DNA from: an uncultured Desulfomicrobiaceae bacterium
Lineage (GTDB): Bacteria; Desulfobacterota; Desulfovibrionia; Desulfovibrionales; Desulfomicrobiaceae
DNA: 64,000 nucleotides
Assembly: GCA_937989665.1 (NCBI GenBank)
Contig: CALKRN010000003.1
Location: forward strand, 62,001-126,000
Direction of reading: 5' to 3'
In this document: positions 43,534 through 56,061 of the stretch, in pieces
How the letters are laid out: the number at the start of each line of letters is the position of its first letter
How positions within the stretch are numbered: the stretch's first letter is position 1
The notes under the pieces: generated by a model
Seen by the model: only the letters and a program-made list of their open reading frames with translations
The model's database searches: none
Told to the model about the DNA's origin: nothing
Position numbers and translations under genes: made by a program

Positions 43534-44456
43534 GCGGTTGGGTTGGGCAGGGCAAGGCGGCAGCCTTGGGTGGTGCCGGTTGATTTGAGGGCGGCATGGA
43601 TGGCGGCGTGGAGGCCGCGCTTGTCCCCGGCAAAGCCGGGGGCGATGAGCTCTCCAGGGGCTGGGTCTGCCGTGATGCGATGGATGACAATGTCTGGGCG
43701 TAGGGCCGCGATGGCCTCGACGACCCAGGCGATCGTCTCGGCGCGGGAGAGAAGGGGCAGGCGTCCTTGGCGCCAGGAGACCTCCCATTGGGCGCCACGG
43801 ACCACGAGGAGATTGTGGAGTTTGACCCCAGTTATGGGCAAGGCGTTGAGGAAGGCGATGGTGGCGCGCAGGTGGGCAAGGGTCTCCCCGGGAAGCCCAA
43901 GGAGGATATGGGCGCAGACCGGCAGTCCGTACCGCTGGGCCTCGTGGCAGGCGCGCGCAAAGGTGGCCGCATCGTGCCCACGTCCAATGCGGCGCAAGGA
44001 GGCGTCGTGGGCGGATTGGAGTCCCATTTCAAGCCAGAGGACCGGTACAGGGCTGGCACAAAGTACCTGCCATGTCGTGGGCGTGAGCGTGTCGGGTCGA
44101 GTACCAACGGTGACGCCAAGAAGGCCAGGGAGGCCAACGAGCTCGGCGAGTTGGGCCGTCAGGCGCCCTGTCGGGCCATGGGTGGCGGTGTAGGACTGCA
44201 AGTAGGCGATGGCCTGGGGCACGCGCTGCGCCAAGCGATGGTAGGCCTGGAGGTATTGCTCAGTAAGACTCAGCCCTTGGGCTGCCAGGCCTGAACCCGA
44301 GCCATGGGGGTTGCAAAAGGCGCAGCCGCCTTGCCCGAGGGTGCCGTCCCGGTTGGGGCACGTGCCGCCACCATCAAGGGCGATGATGCGCACGGCCGCG
44401 CCAAAGCGATGGCGTAGCCAGGGGGCAAGGCGGCGGTAGGGTTCGGTAGTGTTCAT
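43530..44456 (-). CDS. YhcC/TIGR01212 family radical SAM protein
   Basis: A 308-residue radical SAM protein. The cluster motif is unusual for the superfamily but typical of this family: TCPNRDGTLGQGGCAFCNP, cysteines at 33, 45 and 48 (Cx11Cx2C). Further patterns: GVTVGTRPDTL, LWLEMGLQSAHDASLRRIGRGHD, HILLGLPGE and GVKLHNLLVVRGA. The function of the family is unknown; genes are scattered in bacteria. There is no ribosome site before the ATG at 44456, and a promoter-like sequence ends five bases upstream, so the transcript may be leaderless. ogt is translationally coupled behind it. Confidence 0.9.
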   Translation of the reverse strand: MNTTEPYRRLAPWLRHRFGAAVRIIALDGGGTCPNRDGTLGQGGCAFCNPHGSGSGLAAQGLSLTEQYLQAYHRLAQRVPQAIAYLQSYTATHGPTGRLTAQLAELVGLPGLLGVTVGTRPDTLTPTTWQVLCASPVPVLWLEMGLQSAHDASLRRIGRGHDAATFARACHEAQRYGLPVCAHILLGLPGETLAHLRATIAFLNALPITGVKLHNLLVVRGAQWEVSWRQGRLPLLSRAETIAWVVEAIAALRPDIVIHRITADPAPGELIAPGFAGDKRGLHAAIHAALKSTGTTQGCRLALPNPTA

Positions 44457-44461
44457 GGCGG

Positions 44462-44491
44462 AGTTTAAAAATTTGAATCGCTCGTTGTCAA
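44462..44491 (-). promoter_or_regulatory. Candidate promoter for a leaderless yhcC-ogt transcript
   Basis: On the minus strand, a perfect TTGACA (44486-44491) and TAAACT (44462-44467) are 18 bases apart. The -10 element ends only five bases before the start ATG at 44456, so the predicted transcription start falls on or next to the A of the ATG. Confidence 0.5.
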
Positions 44492-44542
44492 CGCGCCCTC
44501 GGTTGCCCCGGGTGGGGCGTTGTGCTAGGCCAAGAAGGATGA

Positions 44543-45631
<1,089 letters not shown>

Positions 45632-45632
45632 C

Positions 45633-46475
45633 GTGCGTCCGCGCGCCCTTGTCCTTGCCGTTCTCCTGCCCTTGGTGGTGTATGTCGGGCTATATACTTG
45701 GAACGCCAAGACCGGTGTCATAGACCGGCTCACCGCTGTGCTTGGTTTGGATGTGGCGGGTTGGGTGTTTCGGCCAGGCCGCGCCCTGGAGCGCGGGGGG
45801 CGAGAACTGTGGGAGCGCTACGTCTATTTGGTGGGGGTGCGTCAGGAAAATGAGGACCTCCGGGCCGAGGTGCGAGCCCTCCAGGAGCAGGTGGCGCAGC
45901 TCTCCGAAAAAAGTGCAGAGGCAAAACGGCTGGCCGCCCTTTTGGCGTTGCCCCCTCTGGAGGGATGGGAGCGCCGTGGGGCGCGGGTCGTGGCCCAGCG
46001 TCCGGGTCCGGGGATGGTCCTCGATGGGGTGATCTTGGACGTCGGGCACGCCCACGGGGTGCATGAAGACGCGCCGGTGCAGGCCGCGGCCGGGCTCTTG
46101 GGACGGACGACTCGGGTGGGACGTTTTTTTGCCCACGTGCTGCTCGTAACGGCCCCAGTGAGTCGGGTGCCGGTGATCTCTCAAGAGGGACGGGTGCCCG
46201 GCGTGGTTTGCGGTCAGGGAGCGGATGAACCCTTGGATGTTCGCTATGTTCCCCTGGGGCAGCCTGTAGCAGTCGGAGAATTGCTGGTGACCTCGGGCAT
46301 GGATGGGGTGTTCCCGCGGGGGATCCCGGTGGCGCGGATTACGGCGGTCAGCGTTGGGGAAGGCGCGTTGTTCCAGAAGGTGGAGGCTCGTCCGGTCGTG
46401 CCTATCGACGCGGTGGAAGAAGTCGTGGTCCTGCAACGGCCACAGGCTGCCGCTGTGGAGGCTGGGGGGCAATGA
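45633..46475 (+). CDS. mreC: Rod shape-determining protein MreC
   Basis: A 280-residue MreC. One N-terminal membrane segment (LVLAVLLPLVVYVGLYTW), then a coiled coil (QENEDLRAEVRALQEQVAQL), then the beta-rich periplasmic domains, with PVLAV-like GVILDVGHAHGVHEDAPV and LLVTSGMDGVFPRGIPVARI. It links MreB to PBP2 and RodA. The start is GTG, one base after the mreB stop; no strong ribosome site is seen, so coupling to mreB is likely. Its stop overlaps the mreD ATG (ATGA). Confidence 0.94.
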   Translation: MRPRALVLAVLLPLVVYVGLYTWNAKTGVIDRLTAVLGLDVAGWVFRPGRALERGGRELWERYVYLVGVRQENEDLRAEVRALQEQVAQLSEKSAEAKRLAALLALPPLEGWERRGARVVAQRPGPGMVLDGVILDVGHAHGVHEDAPVQAAAGLLGRTTRVGRFFAHVLLVTAPVSRVPVISQEGRVPGVVCGQGADEPLDVRYVPLGQPVAVGELLVTSGMDGVFPRGIPVARITAVSVGEGALFQKVEARPVVPIDAVEEVVVLQRPQAAAVEAGGQ

Positions 46476-46960
46476 GGTGGCGTCGGTGGCGCGTGCCTGC
46501 CCCGGTGTTTTGGCTGGGCATGGGCAGTGCGGCCCTTTGGTGCCAAGAGTTTTTGGGCGGGCGGGACGTCCTTGTGCCGTTTATCTTGGTATGGCTCCAA
46601 CGAGGGCGTATGGGGGCTGCCTTCGTGGCCGCGGTGTTGGTTACCCTGGTTCAGGAAGGGCTCGCTTCGTTCGCTTTGGGGGCCACACTCGCCACGGCAG
46701 GTTTGTGGGCTGGGTTTGTTCTCGCGGCATGGCGGCTTGATCCCTTCAACCCGCTCTTTATGGCCGGTTTTTCTCTTTACGCCGCATGGTGGATCCCGCA
46801 GGCGTATGGGACGGTGGCCATGCTCCACGACGTCGTTGTGCCGTTGCCTTCGTTTTTCCAAATCCTTGTCCAAGCCAGTGTGACGTGGCTGGTGTGGGTC
46901 ATCCTCAACTGGTTGGTGGCGCGACAGGATCGTTATGTCTCGGTTTCGGCCGCCACGTGA
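46472..46960 (+). CDS. mreD: Rod shape-determining protein MreD
   Basis: A 162-residue hydrophobic protein with about five membrane segments, for example VLVPFILVWLQRGRMGAAFVA and LVQASVTWLVWVILNWLVA. MreD sequences are poorly conserved; size, topology and the position between mreC and mrdA identify it. The ATG overlaps the mreC stop, and the PBP2 gene begins inside its last 26 bases. Confidence 0.85.
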   Translation: MRWRRWRVPAPVFWLGMGSAALWCQEFLGGRDVLVPFILVWLQRGRMGAAFVAAVLVTLVQEGLASFALGATLATAGLWAGFVLAAWRLDPFNPLFMAGFSLYAAWWIPQAYGTVAMLHDVVVPLPSFFQILVQASVTWLVWVILNWLVARQDRYVSVSAAT

Positions 46961-48728
46961 TGCCCCGCTGTGGGCCGGGCCAACAGTACTCTTTGGGTTG
47001 ACCGTGGTCCTTTTTGCGGTGCTTGGGGTGCGCTTGTGGTATCTGCAAGTCGTTAAGGCCGATTTCTACCACAGCAAGGCCCAGGAAAATCGCACCCGCC
47101 AGCGGGTCCTTTATGCCCCACGCGGAGTGATCCGCGATGCCGAGGGTACGTTGGTGGCGGAAAATGTCCCTGCCTATGCCGTGGCCGTGGTCCGCGAGGA
47201 ATGCGGGGATATCCAAGCCACCTTGGATCAGATCGCCCGGTGGACCGGAGTGGATCGGGACGCGCTGCAGAAAAGCTTCGAGCTCGGTAAGCGCCGGACG
47301 AAGAGTTTTGAAGAACAGGTCGTGGTTCCCAACGTCACTTTTGACACCGTGGCCCTCATCGAGAGCCAACGCCATCGGTGGCCTGGGGTGAGCGTGGTGG
47401 TGCGGCCAAAGCGCTTTTATGCCACGGGAGCCCTTCTTGCCCATGTCCTTGGCTATGTGGCCCGGGCCAATGAAGAGGAGCTCGCCCGAGACCCGGAACT
47501 CCTTTTGGGGGATGATGTGGGGAAGCTTGGGGTCGAGTTGGCGTTGGAGCGTCGGTTGCGGGGGAAGAAGGGTTTGGAGTCCTTCGAGGTCGATGCCGCG
47601 GGGCGGGTACTCGGGACCACGCGACTGCGCGACCCCGTTCCTGGGGAGGACCTGCAGCTGGGGATTCATTTGCCCCTGCAGCGGGCCGGGGTGCGGGCCT
47701 TGATGGGTAAGGCCGGGACGGTGGTGGTCCTGGATGCAGACACGGGACATGTCCTCACGATGGTAAGTTCCCCGAGTTACGATCCCAATGAATTCGTGGC
47801 CGGCATCTCGCAAGCGCGTTGGAATGCCCTTCAGGAAGACCCCTTGCATCCGATGCAAAATCGGCCAATCCAAAGCGTCTATCCTCCGGGTTCGGTTTTT
47901 AAGCTCGTCCTTGCGGGCGCGGCCCTTGAGGCCGGGGTGGTGACGCCGTCCACCATCATCTACTGTAATGGCAAGTACGCAGTAGGAGATCGCGAATACC
48001 GTTGCTGGCGACGGGGTGGGCACGGGAGGGTGGATTTGCGCAAGTCCATCCGGGAATCGTGCGATGTGTACTACTACACCGTGGGGGAGCGTCTTGGCCC
48101 TTGGGCCATGAGTGAATTTGCCCGGAGGTGCGGTTGGGCGCAGGCTACAGGAGTGGATCTCCCCCATGAGCGGATTGGCGTTGTTCCTTCGCCCGCATGG
48201 AAGCTGGAGCGCTTGGGGCGCAAATGGGTCGGTGGGGATACGATCAACATGTCCATTGGCCAAGGGTATACCGTGGCCACACCCCTGCAAATCACCCGTT
48301 TTGTGGCGGCCTTGGTCAATGGCGGGCGGTTGCTCCGACCGCTGCTCCTTTCCTCCGATGCCCCTGAGGTACAGGGGCAATTACCGATGAAAGAAAGCAC
48401 GCGCAGGCTTATTCTCGAGGCCATGGTGGCCGTCGTGAATGAGGAAGGTGGCACGGCGCGTGTCCTCGCGCGGCCAGGAATTCGGATAGGGGCGAAGACC
48501 GGTACTGCCCAAGTGGTCAAACTCATGGATCAATACGAAAAGAAGGAAACAAAAGATATCCCCTACAAATACCGGGATCACGCCTGGCTGGCCTGCTTTG
48601 CCGAAAAAGATGGTCGGCGCTATGCCATCGTGGCCTTTGTGGAACATGGAGGACACGGCGGCTCTGAAGCAGGACCGGTGGCCGGGGCCATGATCGATGC
48701 CCTTTTTGGCCGAGGAGGAATGCCATGA
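46935..48728 (+). CDS. mrdA: Penicillin-binding protein 2 (peptidoglycan transpeptidase)
   Basis: A 597-residue class B PBP. Membrane anchor at about residues 15-36, dimerisation domain with VLYAPRGVIRDAEGTLVAEN, and a transpeptidase domain with the nucleophile motif YPPGSVFKL (Ser320, Lys323), SxN-type SCDVYY, and KTGTA at 521-525. It cross-links peptidoglycan during elongation together with the glycosyltransferase RodA, whose gene overlaps by four bases. The start ATG lies 26 bases inside mreD, a longer overlap than elsewhere in the operon. beta-Lactams of the mecillinam type target this protein in other species. Confidence 0.96.
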   Translation: MSRFRPPRDAPLWAGPTVLFGLTVVLFAVLGVRLWYLQVVKADFYHSKAQENRTRQRVLYAPRGVIRDAEGTLVAENVPAYAVAVVREECGDIQATLDQIARWTGVDRDALQKSFELGKRRTKSFEEQVVVPNVTFDTVALIESQRHRWPGVSVVVRPKRFYATGALLAHVLGYVARANEEELARDPELLLGDDVGKLGVELALERRLRGKKGLESFEVDAAGRVLGTTRLRDPVPGEDLQLGIHLPLQRAGVRALMGKAGTVVVLDADTGHVLTMVSSPSYDPNEFVAGISQARWNALQEDPLHPMQNRPIQSVYPPGSVFKLVLAGAALEAGVVTPSTIIYCNGKYAVGDREYRCWRRGGHGRVDLRKSIRESCDVYYYTVGERLGPWAMSEFARRCGWAQATGVDLPHERIGVVPSPAWKLERLGRKWVGGDTINMSIGQGYTVATPLQITRFVAALVNGGRLLRPLLLSSDAPEVQGQLPMKESTRRLILEAMVAVVNEEGGTARVLARPGIRIGAKTGTAQVVKLMDQYEKKETKDIPYKYRDHAWLACFAEKDGRRYAIVAFVEHGGHGGSEAGPVAGAMIDALFGRGGMP

Positions 48729-49831
48729 TCGATCGTCGTCTCTTGAGCCATACCCCATGGGCCTTACTCTTTCTCTTTGTGCTGCTGGTCGGCGCTGGGC
48801 TCGTCAATCTGTATTCTGCCAGCTCGCTGCGCTTTGAAGATGGTCTGGGGGTAGAGTCTTTTTTCCGCAAACAGCTGGTGTGGTCTGGATTGGGGTTGCT
48901 TGTCTTTCTTGGCCTTCTCTTGTTCCATTACCGCCATCTTCGGGCCTTGGCGTGGCCGATGTATGGGATGGGCTTATTGCTCCTGGTCGGGGTGCGTATG
49001 TTTGGCAAAACAATCTCGGGGGCACAACGTTGGCTTGACCTTGGGCCATTACATTTCCAGCCCACGGAGTTCGTCAAAGTGACGGTGATTATTCTGACGG
49101 CCAAAATCCTCGCCCGCATGGAAGGCAGCCTTGGGTGGAAAGAGCTCCTCAACGTCTTGGCCGTGGCCTTGGTGCCGGCCTTGTTTATCTCTCGGCAGCC
49201 GGATTTGGGTTCCGCCCTCAATATCCTCCTTATTGGAGGGGGGATGATCCTCTTCAAGGGACTGCGTCCTGCCGTCCTTAAAACCCTGATCCTGGCCGCC
49301 CCGGTGCTCGTACCCTTTGGATGGTTTTTCCTCAAAGACTACCAAAAGCAGCGCATTCTCGTTTTTCTTGACCCGACGGCGGATCCTCGAGGGGCGGGAT
49401 ATCATGTGCTCCAATCGCAGATCGCCATTGGGTCTGGTGGATTCTGGGGGAAAGGATTTTTACAGGGGACCCAGAGCCAGCTGCGCTTCTTGCCGGAAAA
49501 ACACACGGACTTTGCCTTCGCTGTATTTGGTGAAGAGTGGGGGTTTGTGGGCAGCATCCTCCTTATCGGGCTTTTTTGCCTCTTTTTGTATCACCTCGCC
49601 CTTGTCGCTGAAGAGGCCAAAAATGCGTTTGGGAAGTGTCTTGCAGCAGGAGTATTTTTCTATTTCTTTTGGCAAGTGCTCATCAATATCGGCATGGTAC
49701 TTGGCATCATGCCTGTCGTCGGCATTCCGCTGCCCTTCATGAGCTATGGAGGAAGCTCTTTACTGATGAATTTTTTTCTCCTCGCCGTGGTCGTCAACGT
49801 GGCCATGCGGCGGTTTATGTTCAAACGCTGA
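48725..49831 (+). CDS. rodA: Peptidoglycan glycosyltransferase RodA
   Basis: A 368-residue SEDS-family polymerase with about ten membrane spans. Family patterns: LVNLYSASSLRFEDG, FGKTISGAQRWLDLGPLHFQ, PTEFVKVTVIILTAKILARM, SRQPDLGSALNILLIGGG, HTDFAFAVFGEEWGFVGSIL and GIMPVVGIPLPFMSYGGSSL. The conserved catalytic Asp-type region is in ADPRGAGYHVLQSQIAIGSG. It polymerises lipid II along the cell side wall with PBP2. The ATG overlaps the mrdA stop (ATGA). It ends the shape operon, 164 bases before the ATP synthase genes. Confidence 0.96.
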   Translation: MIDRRLLSHTPWALLFLFVLLVGAGLVNLYSASSLRFEDGLGVESFFRKQLVWSGLGLLVFLGLLLFHYRHLRALAWPMYGMGLLLLVGVRMFGKTISGAQRWLDLGPLHFQPTEFVKVTVIILTAKILARMEGSLGWKELLNVLAVALVPALFISRQPDLGSALNILLIGGGMILFKGLRPAVLKTLILAAPVLVPFGWFFLKDYQKQRILVFLDPTADPRGAGYHVLQSQIAIGSGGFWGKGFLQGTQSQLRFLPEKHTDFAFAVFGEEWGFVGSILLIGLFCLFLYHLALVAEEAKNAFGKCLAAGVFFYFFWQVLINIGMVLGIMPVVGIPLPFMSYGGSSLLMNFFLLAVVVNVAMRRFMFKR

Positions 49832-49919
49832 TACGTGAAAAAGAGGACGATTGGAGCCGAGAACCCAAAGACTCCTGGACGCATACCTGTTGGCAGCTTG
49901 TATTTTTGCCAAAAAGCCT

Positions 49920-49948
49920 TTGACACCAAGGGGGGAATCGGCTAGGGC
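49920..49948 (+). promoter_or_regulatory. Possible promoter for the ATP synthase operon
   Basis: A perfect TTGACA (49920-49925) is followed after 17 bases by TAGGGC (49943-49948), a poor -10 element, 48 bases before the first atp gene. No terminator was seen after rodA, so read-through from the shape operon is equally possible. Confidence 0.3.
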
Positions 49949-49995
49949 CAACCCGACTTTGAACAAAAATTCACATACTCATCCAAGGGGGCGGC

Positions 49996-50418
49996 ATGAT
50001 TGATCTTGATGTGAGTTTTTTTGTCCAGCTGGTGAATTTCTTGATCATCTTGACCGTGCTGAATCTCCTCCTGTTTCGCCCCATTCGGGGAATTATCAAG
50101 AAACGCGCTGAGGTGATGGCAGAGCGGCTCAAGGCTGTGGAGGATTTCACGGCACAGGCGGAAGCCAAAATGAGTGGCTATCGCCAGGCCTTGGCGGAGT
50201 CTCGTGGCGAGGCCCAGAACGTGCGTTTGGCCCTCAAGGAAGAAGGCTTGGCGCAGGAGGCGAGTATGCTTGCCGCTGCCGGGCAGGCGGCCGCAACGAA
50301 GCTCGCTGCGGCTCGGCAAGAGATCGAGGCCCAAAAGAGTGCGGCTTTGGCGGCGCTGCAGGGACAGGTGGCGGCCTTTGCCAAGCAAGTGGCCGCTAAG
50401 GTCTTGGTGCGGGGATAG
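49996..50418 (+). CDS. atpF': ATP synthase F0 subunit b'
   Basis: A 140-residue b-type subunit: one N-terminal membrane helix (FFVQLVNFLIILTVLNLLLF) and a long charged helical stalk (residues 35-140). It forms half of the peripheral stalk as a heterodimer with the second b subunit encoded next. The RPIRGIIKKRAEVMAERL segment after the membrane helix is typical. It opens the operon atpF'-F-H-A-G-D-C. The genes for subunits a and c are absent here and must lie elsewhere, as is usual in Desulfovibrionales. A GGGGGCGGC sequence precedes the ATG. Confidence 0.9.
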   Translation: MIDLDVSFFVQLVNFLIILTVLNLLLFRPIRGIIKKRAEVMAERLKAVEDFTAQAEAKMSGYRQALAESRGEAQNVRLALKEEGLAQEASMLAAAGQAAATKLAAARQEIEAQKSAALAALQGQVAAFAKQVAAKVLVRG

Positions 50419-50466
50419 CGAGCTTGCTTTTGGAACGAGTCGGTGTGGAGTAAGGAGGGCTGAAGA

Positions 50467-51036
50467 TTGAAACGTTGGAAAACGGTCGGAGTGATGGCCC
50501 TGGCGGCGCTGTTCTTTGCCGCGGTGGCCTTCGCAGGCGGCGGCGAGGGGGAAGGCCACAACAAGTGGCTCGATTTGGTATACCGCTTTATCAATTTCGG
50601 CATTGTGGCCTTTTTGGTGTACAAGTTTGCGGGTAAACGAGCCGCGGACTTTTTTTCGGGACGATCCAAGCAGATTGAAGCTGATTTGAACGATCTTGAT
50701 GAGCGCAAGGCCGATGCTCAGCGTCGTCTGCTGGAAGTCGAGGCGAGCATCGCCAATCTCGAGGCGGAGAAGGCGAAGATCCTGGAGGACGCTCGGCAGC
50801 AGGGAGAGGCCATCAAGGCCGCCATCGTGGAGAAGGCCGAGGCGCAGGCTGCGCAGATTGTCGCCCAGGCTGAAGCCGCAGCGGCGCAGGAGTTCAAGTT
50901 GGCCGTGGACGCCATTCGCGAGCGGATGGCTGAGGAGATCATCCTGGCTGCGGAGGATCTGGTCAAGAAGCAGCTCAAGAAAAAAGAGCATGAGGAATTG
51001 GTCAACGAATATCTCAAAAAGGTGGTGCTCAATTGA
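50467..51036 (+). CDS. atpF: ATP synthase F0 subunit b with signal-like leader
   Basis: A 189-residue b subunit. The start is TTG at 50467, supported by AAGGAGGGC upstream. The N-terminus (MKRWKTVGVMALAALFFAAV then AFAGGGEGEG) looks like a cleavable signal peptide, followed by the usual single membrane helix at about residues 36-56 (YRFINFGIVAFLVYKFAG) and a long coiled-coil stalk. The leader explains its greater length relative to the 140-residue b' partner and is known in some deltaproteobacterial AtpF. Its TGA overlaps the TTG start of atpH. Confidence 0.92.
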   Translation: MKRWKTVGVMALAALFFAAVAFAGGGEGEGHNKWLDLVYRFINFGIVAFLVYKFAGKRAADFFSGRSKQIEADLNDLDERKADAQRRLLEVEASIANLEAEKAKILEDARQQGEAIKAAIVEKAEAQAAQIVAQAEAAAAQEFKLAVDAIRERMAEEIILAAEDLVKKQLKKKEHEELVNEYLKKVVLN

Positions 51037-51584
51037 CAGGGAACATCGTTGCGAAACGCTATGCCAAGGCCCTGTTTGCTGTGGCCACGTCCGAAGGTGA
51101 GGGGGCGGTGGCCAAGTATGGGGCCGAGTTGGCTGCTTTGGCTGAGGTCCTGAAGGCGGCGCCCGAGGTCTTGCGGATTTTTCGCAACCCTATCTTCTCG
51201 CTCGAGGAAAAGCGGGGGGTGATCATGTCGCTGCTGGACAAGATCGCCGCCAGCCCCGTGATGCGCCACTTCTGCATGTTGCTCGCCGACAAGAACCGAC
51301 TCGGTTTTTTGCCGGAAATCAGTGCCGTCTATGCCAGCCTTTTGGACGAAGCCCAAGGGGTGGTGCGGGGCAAGGTCGTGACCGCCATTCGGCTGTCCGA
51401 TTCCCAGCAAAAGGCGGTGGTCGACAAGCTGCAGAAAGACTCTGGTCGCAAGATCGTCCTCGACTACGAGGTGGATCAAGACATCATCGGTGGATTGGTG
51501 CTGAAGATCGGGGATAAGGTCCTTGATGCGAGCATCCGGGCCCAGCTGCAGATTTTGAAGGAAAATATCAAACGAGGTGAGTAG
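51033..51584 (+). CDS. atpH: ATP synthase F1 subunit delta
   Basis: A 183-residue delta subunit (OSCP), which connects the top of F1 to the b/b' stalk. Patterns: [19 protein letters not shown] at the N-terminus and the conserved C-terminal [20 protein letters not shown] with SIRAQL. The start is TTG, overlapping the atpF stop as TTGA, with no separate strong ribosome site. It is followed five bases later by atpA. Confidence 0.95.
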   Translation: MTGNIVAKRYAKALFAVATSEGEGAVAKYGAELAALAEVLKAAPEVLRIFRNPIFSLEEKRGVIMSLLDKIAASPVMRHFCMLLADKNRLGFLPEISAVYASLLDEAQGVVRGKVVTAIRLSDSQQKAVVDKLQKDSGRKIVLDYEVDQDIIGGLVLKIGDKVLDASIRAQLQILKENIKRGE

Positions 51585-51589
51585 AGGCT

Positions 51590-53098
51590 ATGCAGATCAA
51601 AGCAGAAGAAATTAGCCAGATCATCGAAGGCCAGATCAAGAATTACGAGAAAAAGGTCGAGATGAGTGAAACTGGCGTGGTGCTGTCCGTAGGTGACGGT
51701 ATCGCTCGCGTCTATGGCTGCGAAAATGCCATGGCCATGGAGCTCCTTGAGTTCCCGGGCGGGCTGATGGGCATGGTGCTCAACCTGGAAGAGGACTCCG
51801 TCGGCGTGGCCTTGCTCGGCGAAGGCCATCACATCACCGAGGGCGACCTCGTGAAGCGCACAGGCCGCATCTTCCAGGTGCCGGTGGGTGACGCGGTCTC
51901 GGGTCGTGTTATCGACCCCCTGGGCAATCCCATTGACGGTCTCGGACCGATTCAGGCGTCCGAGTATCGGAACGTGGAGATCAAGGCCCCCGGCATCATC
52001 GCCCGCAAATCGGTGCACGAGCCCATGTACACGGGGCTTAAGGCCATCGACGCCATGACTCCCATTGGTCGCGGGCAGCGCGAGCTCATCATCGGTGACC
52101 GGCAGGTGGGCAAGACCGCGGTCTGCGTGGATGCGATTCTCGCTCAGAAAAATAGCGATATCCACTGCTTCTATGTCGCCATCGGTCAGAAAAAGTCCAC
52201 CGTGGCCCAGGTCGTGGAAGCGCTGCGCCGTTATGGTGCCATGGAATACACCACCGTGATTTCGGCCACAGCCTCGGAGCCTGCCCCGTTGCAGTTTATC
52301 GCAGCGTACTGCGGCTGTACCATGGCCGAGTACTACCGCGATAGCGGTCGGCACGCCCTCATCATCTATGACGACCTCTCCAAACAGGCCGTGGCCTACC
52401 GCCAGATGTCGCTGTTGCTGCGCCGTCCCCCGGGGCGTGAGGCCTTCCCGGGCGACGTCTTCTATCTGCACTCTCGTTTGCTCGAGCGCGCCTGCAAACT
52501 CAACGATAGCCTCGGCGCTGGTTCGCTGACGGCCCTGCCCATCATCGAAACCCAGGCGGGTGACGTGTCGGCGTACATTCCCACCAACGTTATCTCCATC
52601 ACCGACGGCCAGGTGTATCTGGAGCCCAACCTCTTCATGGCGGGCATTCGTCCGGCCATTAACGTCGGCCTGTCCGTTTCCCGCGTGGGAGGCGCGGCTC
52701 AGATCAAGGCCATGAAGAAGGTGGCCGGCACCCTGCGCCTTGACCTCGCCCAGTACCGCGAGCTGGCAGCCTTTGCTCAGTTTGGATCGGATTTGGACCA
52801 GGCCACGAAGACGAAGCTCATCCGTGGTGAACGCTTGGTGGAGCTCCTCAAACAGCCCCAGTATCAGCCCATGCCCGTAGAGGAGCAGGTGGCGGTACTC
52901 TATGCCGGAACCCGCGGCTACCTTGATGACATCGACATCTCCCTGGCCATCCGTTTCGGCAATGAACTCGTGGAGTTCTTGCGCAACCAGAAGGCCGATG
53001 TCCTGAAGGAGATCGCCACGACCAAGGACCTTGGCGCCGAGACCGAGAAGAAGCTCGCCGCGGCCATCGAGGAGTTCAAGGCCGGCTTCAAAGCCTAG
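51590..53098 (+). CDS. atpA: ATP synthase F1 subunit alpha
   Basis: A 502-residue alpha subunit, non-catalytic nucleotide-binding partner of beta. Walker [52 protein letters not shown], the diagnostic [20 protein letters not shown], and [19 protein letters not shown]. Length and motifs are normal. GAGG-type ribosome site lies upstream; atpG follows after 18 bases. Codon use is more biased than in neighbouring genes, as expected for an abundant protein. Confidence 0.98.
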   Translation: MQIKAEEISQIIEGQIKNYEKKVEMSETGVVLSVGDGIARVYGCENAMAMELLEFPGGLMGMVLNLEEDSVGVALLGEGHHITEGDLVKRTGRIFQVPVGDAVSGRVIDPLGNPIDGLGPIQASEYRNVEIKAPGIIARKSVHEPMYTGLKAIDAMTPIGRGQRELIIGDRQVGKTAVCVDAILAQKNSDIHCFYVAIGQKKSTVAQVVEALRRYGAMEYTTVISATASEPAPLQFIAAYCGCTMAEYYRDSGRHALIIYDDLSKQAVAYRQMSLLLRRPPGREAFPGDVFYLHSRLLERACKLNDSLGAGSLTALPIIETQAGDVSAYIPTNVISITDGQVYLEPNLFMAGIRPAINVGLSVSRVGGAAQIKAMKKVAGTLRLDLAQYRELAAFAQFGSDLDQATKTKLIRGERLVELLKQPQYQPMPVEEQVAVLYAGTRGYLDDIDISLAIRFGNELVEFLRNQKADVLKEIATTKDLGAETEKKLAAAIEEFKAGFKA

Positions 53099-53116
53099 CT
53101 CGAGAAGGAGTCATTC

Positions 53117-55410
<2,294 letters not shown>

Positions 55411-55434
55411 TCCTCAACGAAGCAGGGGAGTCAT

Positions 55435-55857
55435 ATGGCAAAAACCATTGCGCTCGAAATCGTCACGCCGGACCGCAAGGTGCTCGCCGAGGAGGTCGAA
55501 TACGTCGGCGCTCCGGGCATCAACGGGGAGTTCGGCGTGCTGCCCAATCATATCCCGTTTCTGTCTGCCCTTGGCATCGGGAGCTTGTACTACAAGAAGG
55601 ACGGCAAGAAGCGGTATGTGTTTGTGGCCGGTGGGTTTGCCGAGGTCTCGCCCACCAAGGTGACGGTGCTTGCTGAGGTGGCTGAGCGGGCCGAGGAAAT
55701 CGACCTGGAGCGTGCTCGTCGCGCCCAAGAGCGCGCCGAGCAGCGCATGCGCCAGCAGCAGGAAAAAATCGATCACGCCCGTGCCCAGGCGGCATTGGCT
55801 CGGGCCCTGCACCGGATGAAGACCCGGCAGCAGGCCGCCAGTGAAGGCGGACACTAA
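55435..55857 (+). CDS. atpC: ATP synthase F1 subunit epsilon
   Basis: A 140-residue epsilon subunit. The N-terminal beta sandwich has [40 protein letters not shown] and [20 protein letters not shown]; the C-terminal helical hairpin is arginine- and glutamate-rich and regulates ATP hydrolysis. AGGGGAG lies upstream of the ATG. It is the last gene of the operon and is followed by a duplicated terminator region. Confidence 0.96.
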   Translation: MAKTIALEIVTPDRKVLAEEVEYVGAPGINGEFGVLPNHIPFLSALGIGSLYYKKDGKKRYVFVAGGFAEVSPTKVTVLAEVAERAEEIDLERARRAQERAEQRMRQQQEKIDHARAQAALARALHRMKTRQQAASEGGH

Positions 55858-55868
55858 CCGCACTACGG

Positions 55869-55958
55869 CTCAAAAACGCTGCCGGCAGAGCCCTAGGGGA
55901 GGGCGGTGGCCACGGCCATCTTACCGGCGGTAGTATATCCTGGACTCAAAAACGCTGC
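55869..55958. repeat. Duplicated terminator arm downstream of atpC
   Basis: CTCAAAAACGCTGC occurs at 55869-55882 and again at 55945-55958, 76 bases apart, each followed by a related GGxCAG-CCC stretch. The right copy forms the left arm of the terminator; the left copy can form only a weak GGCTC/GAGCC hairpin. Confidence 0.7.
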
Positions 55959-55993
55959 GGACAGCCCCAGGCCCGCAGCGTTTTTGTTTTTTT
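55948..55993 (+). terminator. Intrinsic terminator of the ATP synthase operon
   Basis: A perfect 13-bp stem AAAAACGCTGCGG (55948-55960) with CCGCAGCGTTTTT (55973-55985), 12-base loop, followed by GTTTTTTT. The A-run on the left arm lets it work in both directions, so it can also end the convergent GH57 transcript, whose stop is at 56062. Confidence 0.92.
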
Positions 55994-56061
55994 GTGCGGG
56001 GCGGAGGACCCATTTGCTCTGGTCTTGTTCAAGCAGCGGTGGCGACGTGTTTTGGAGGGCT

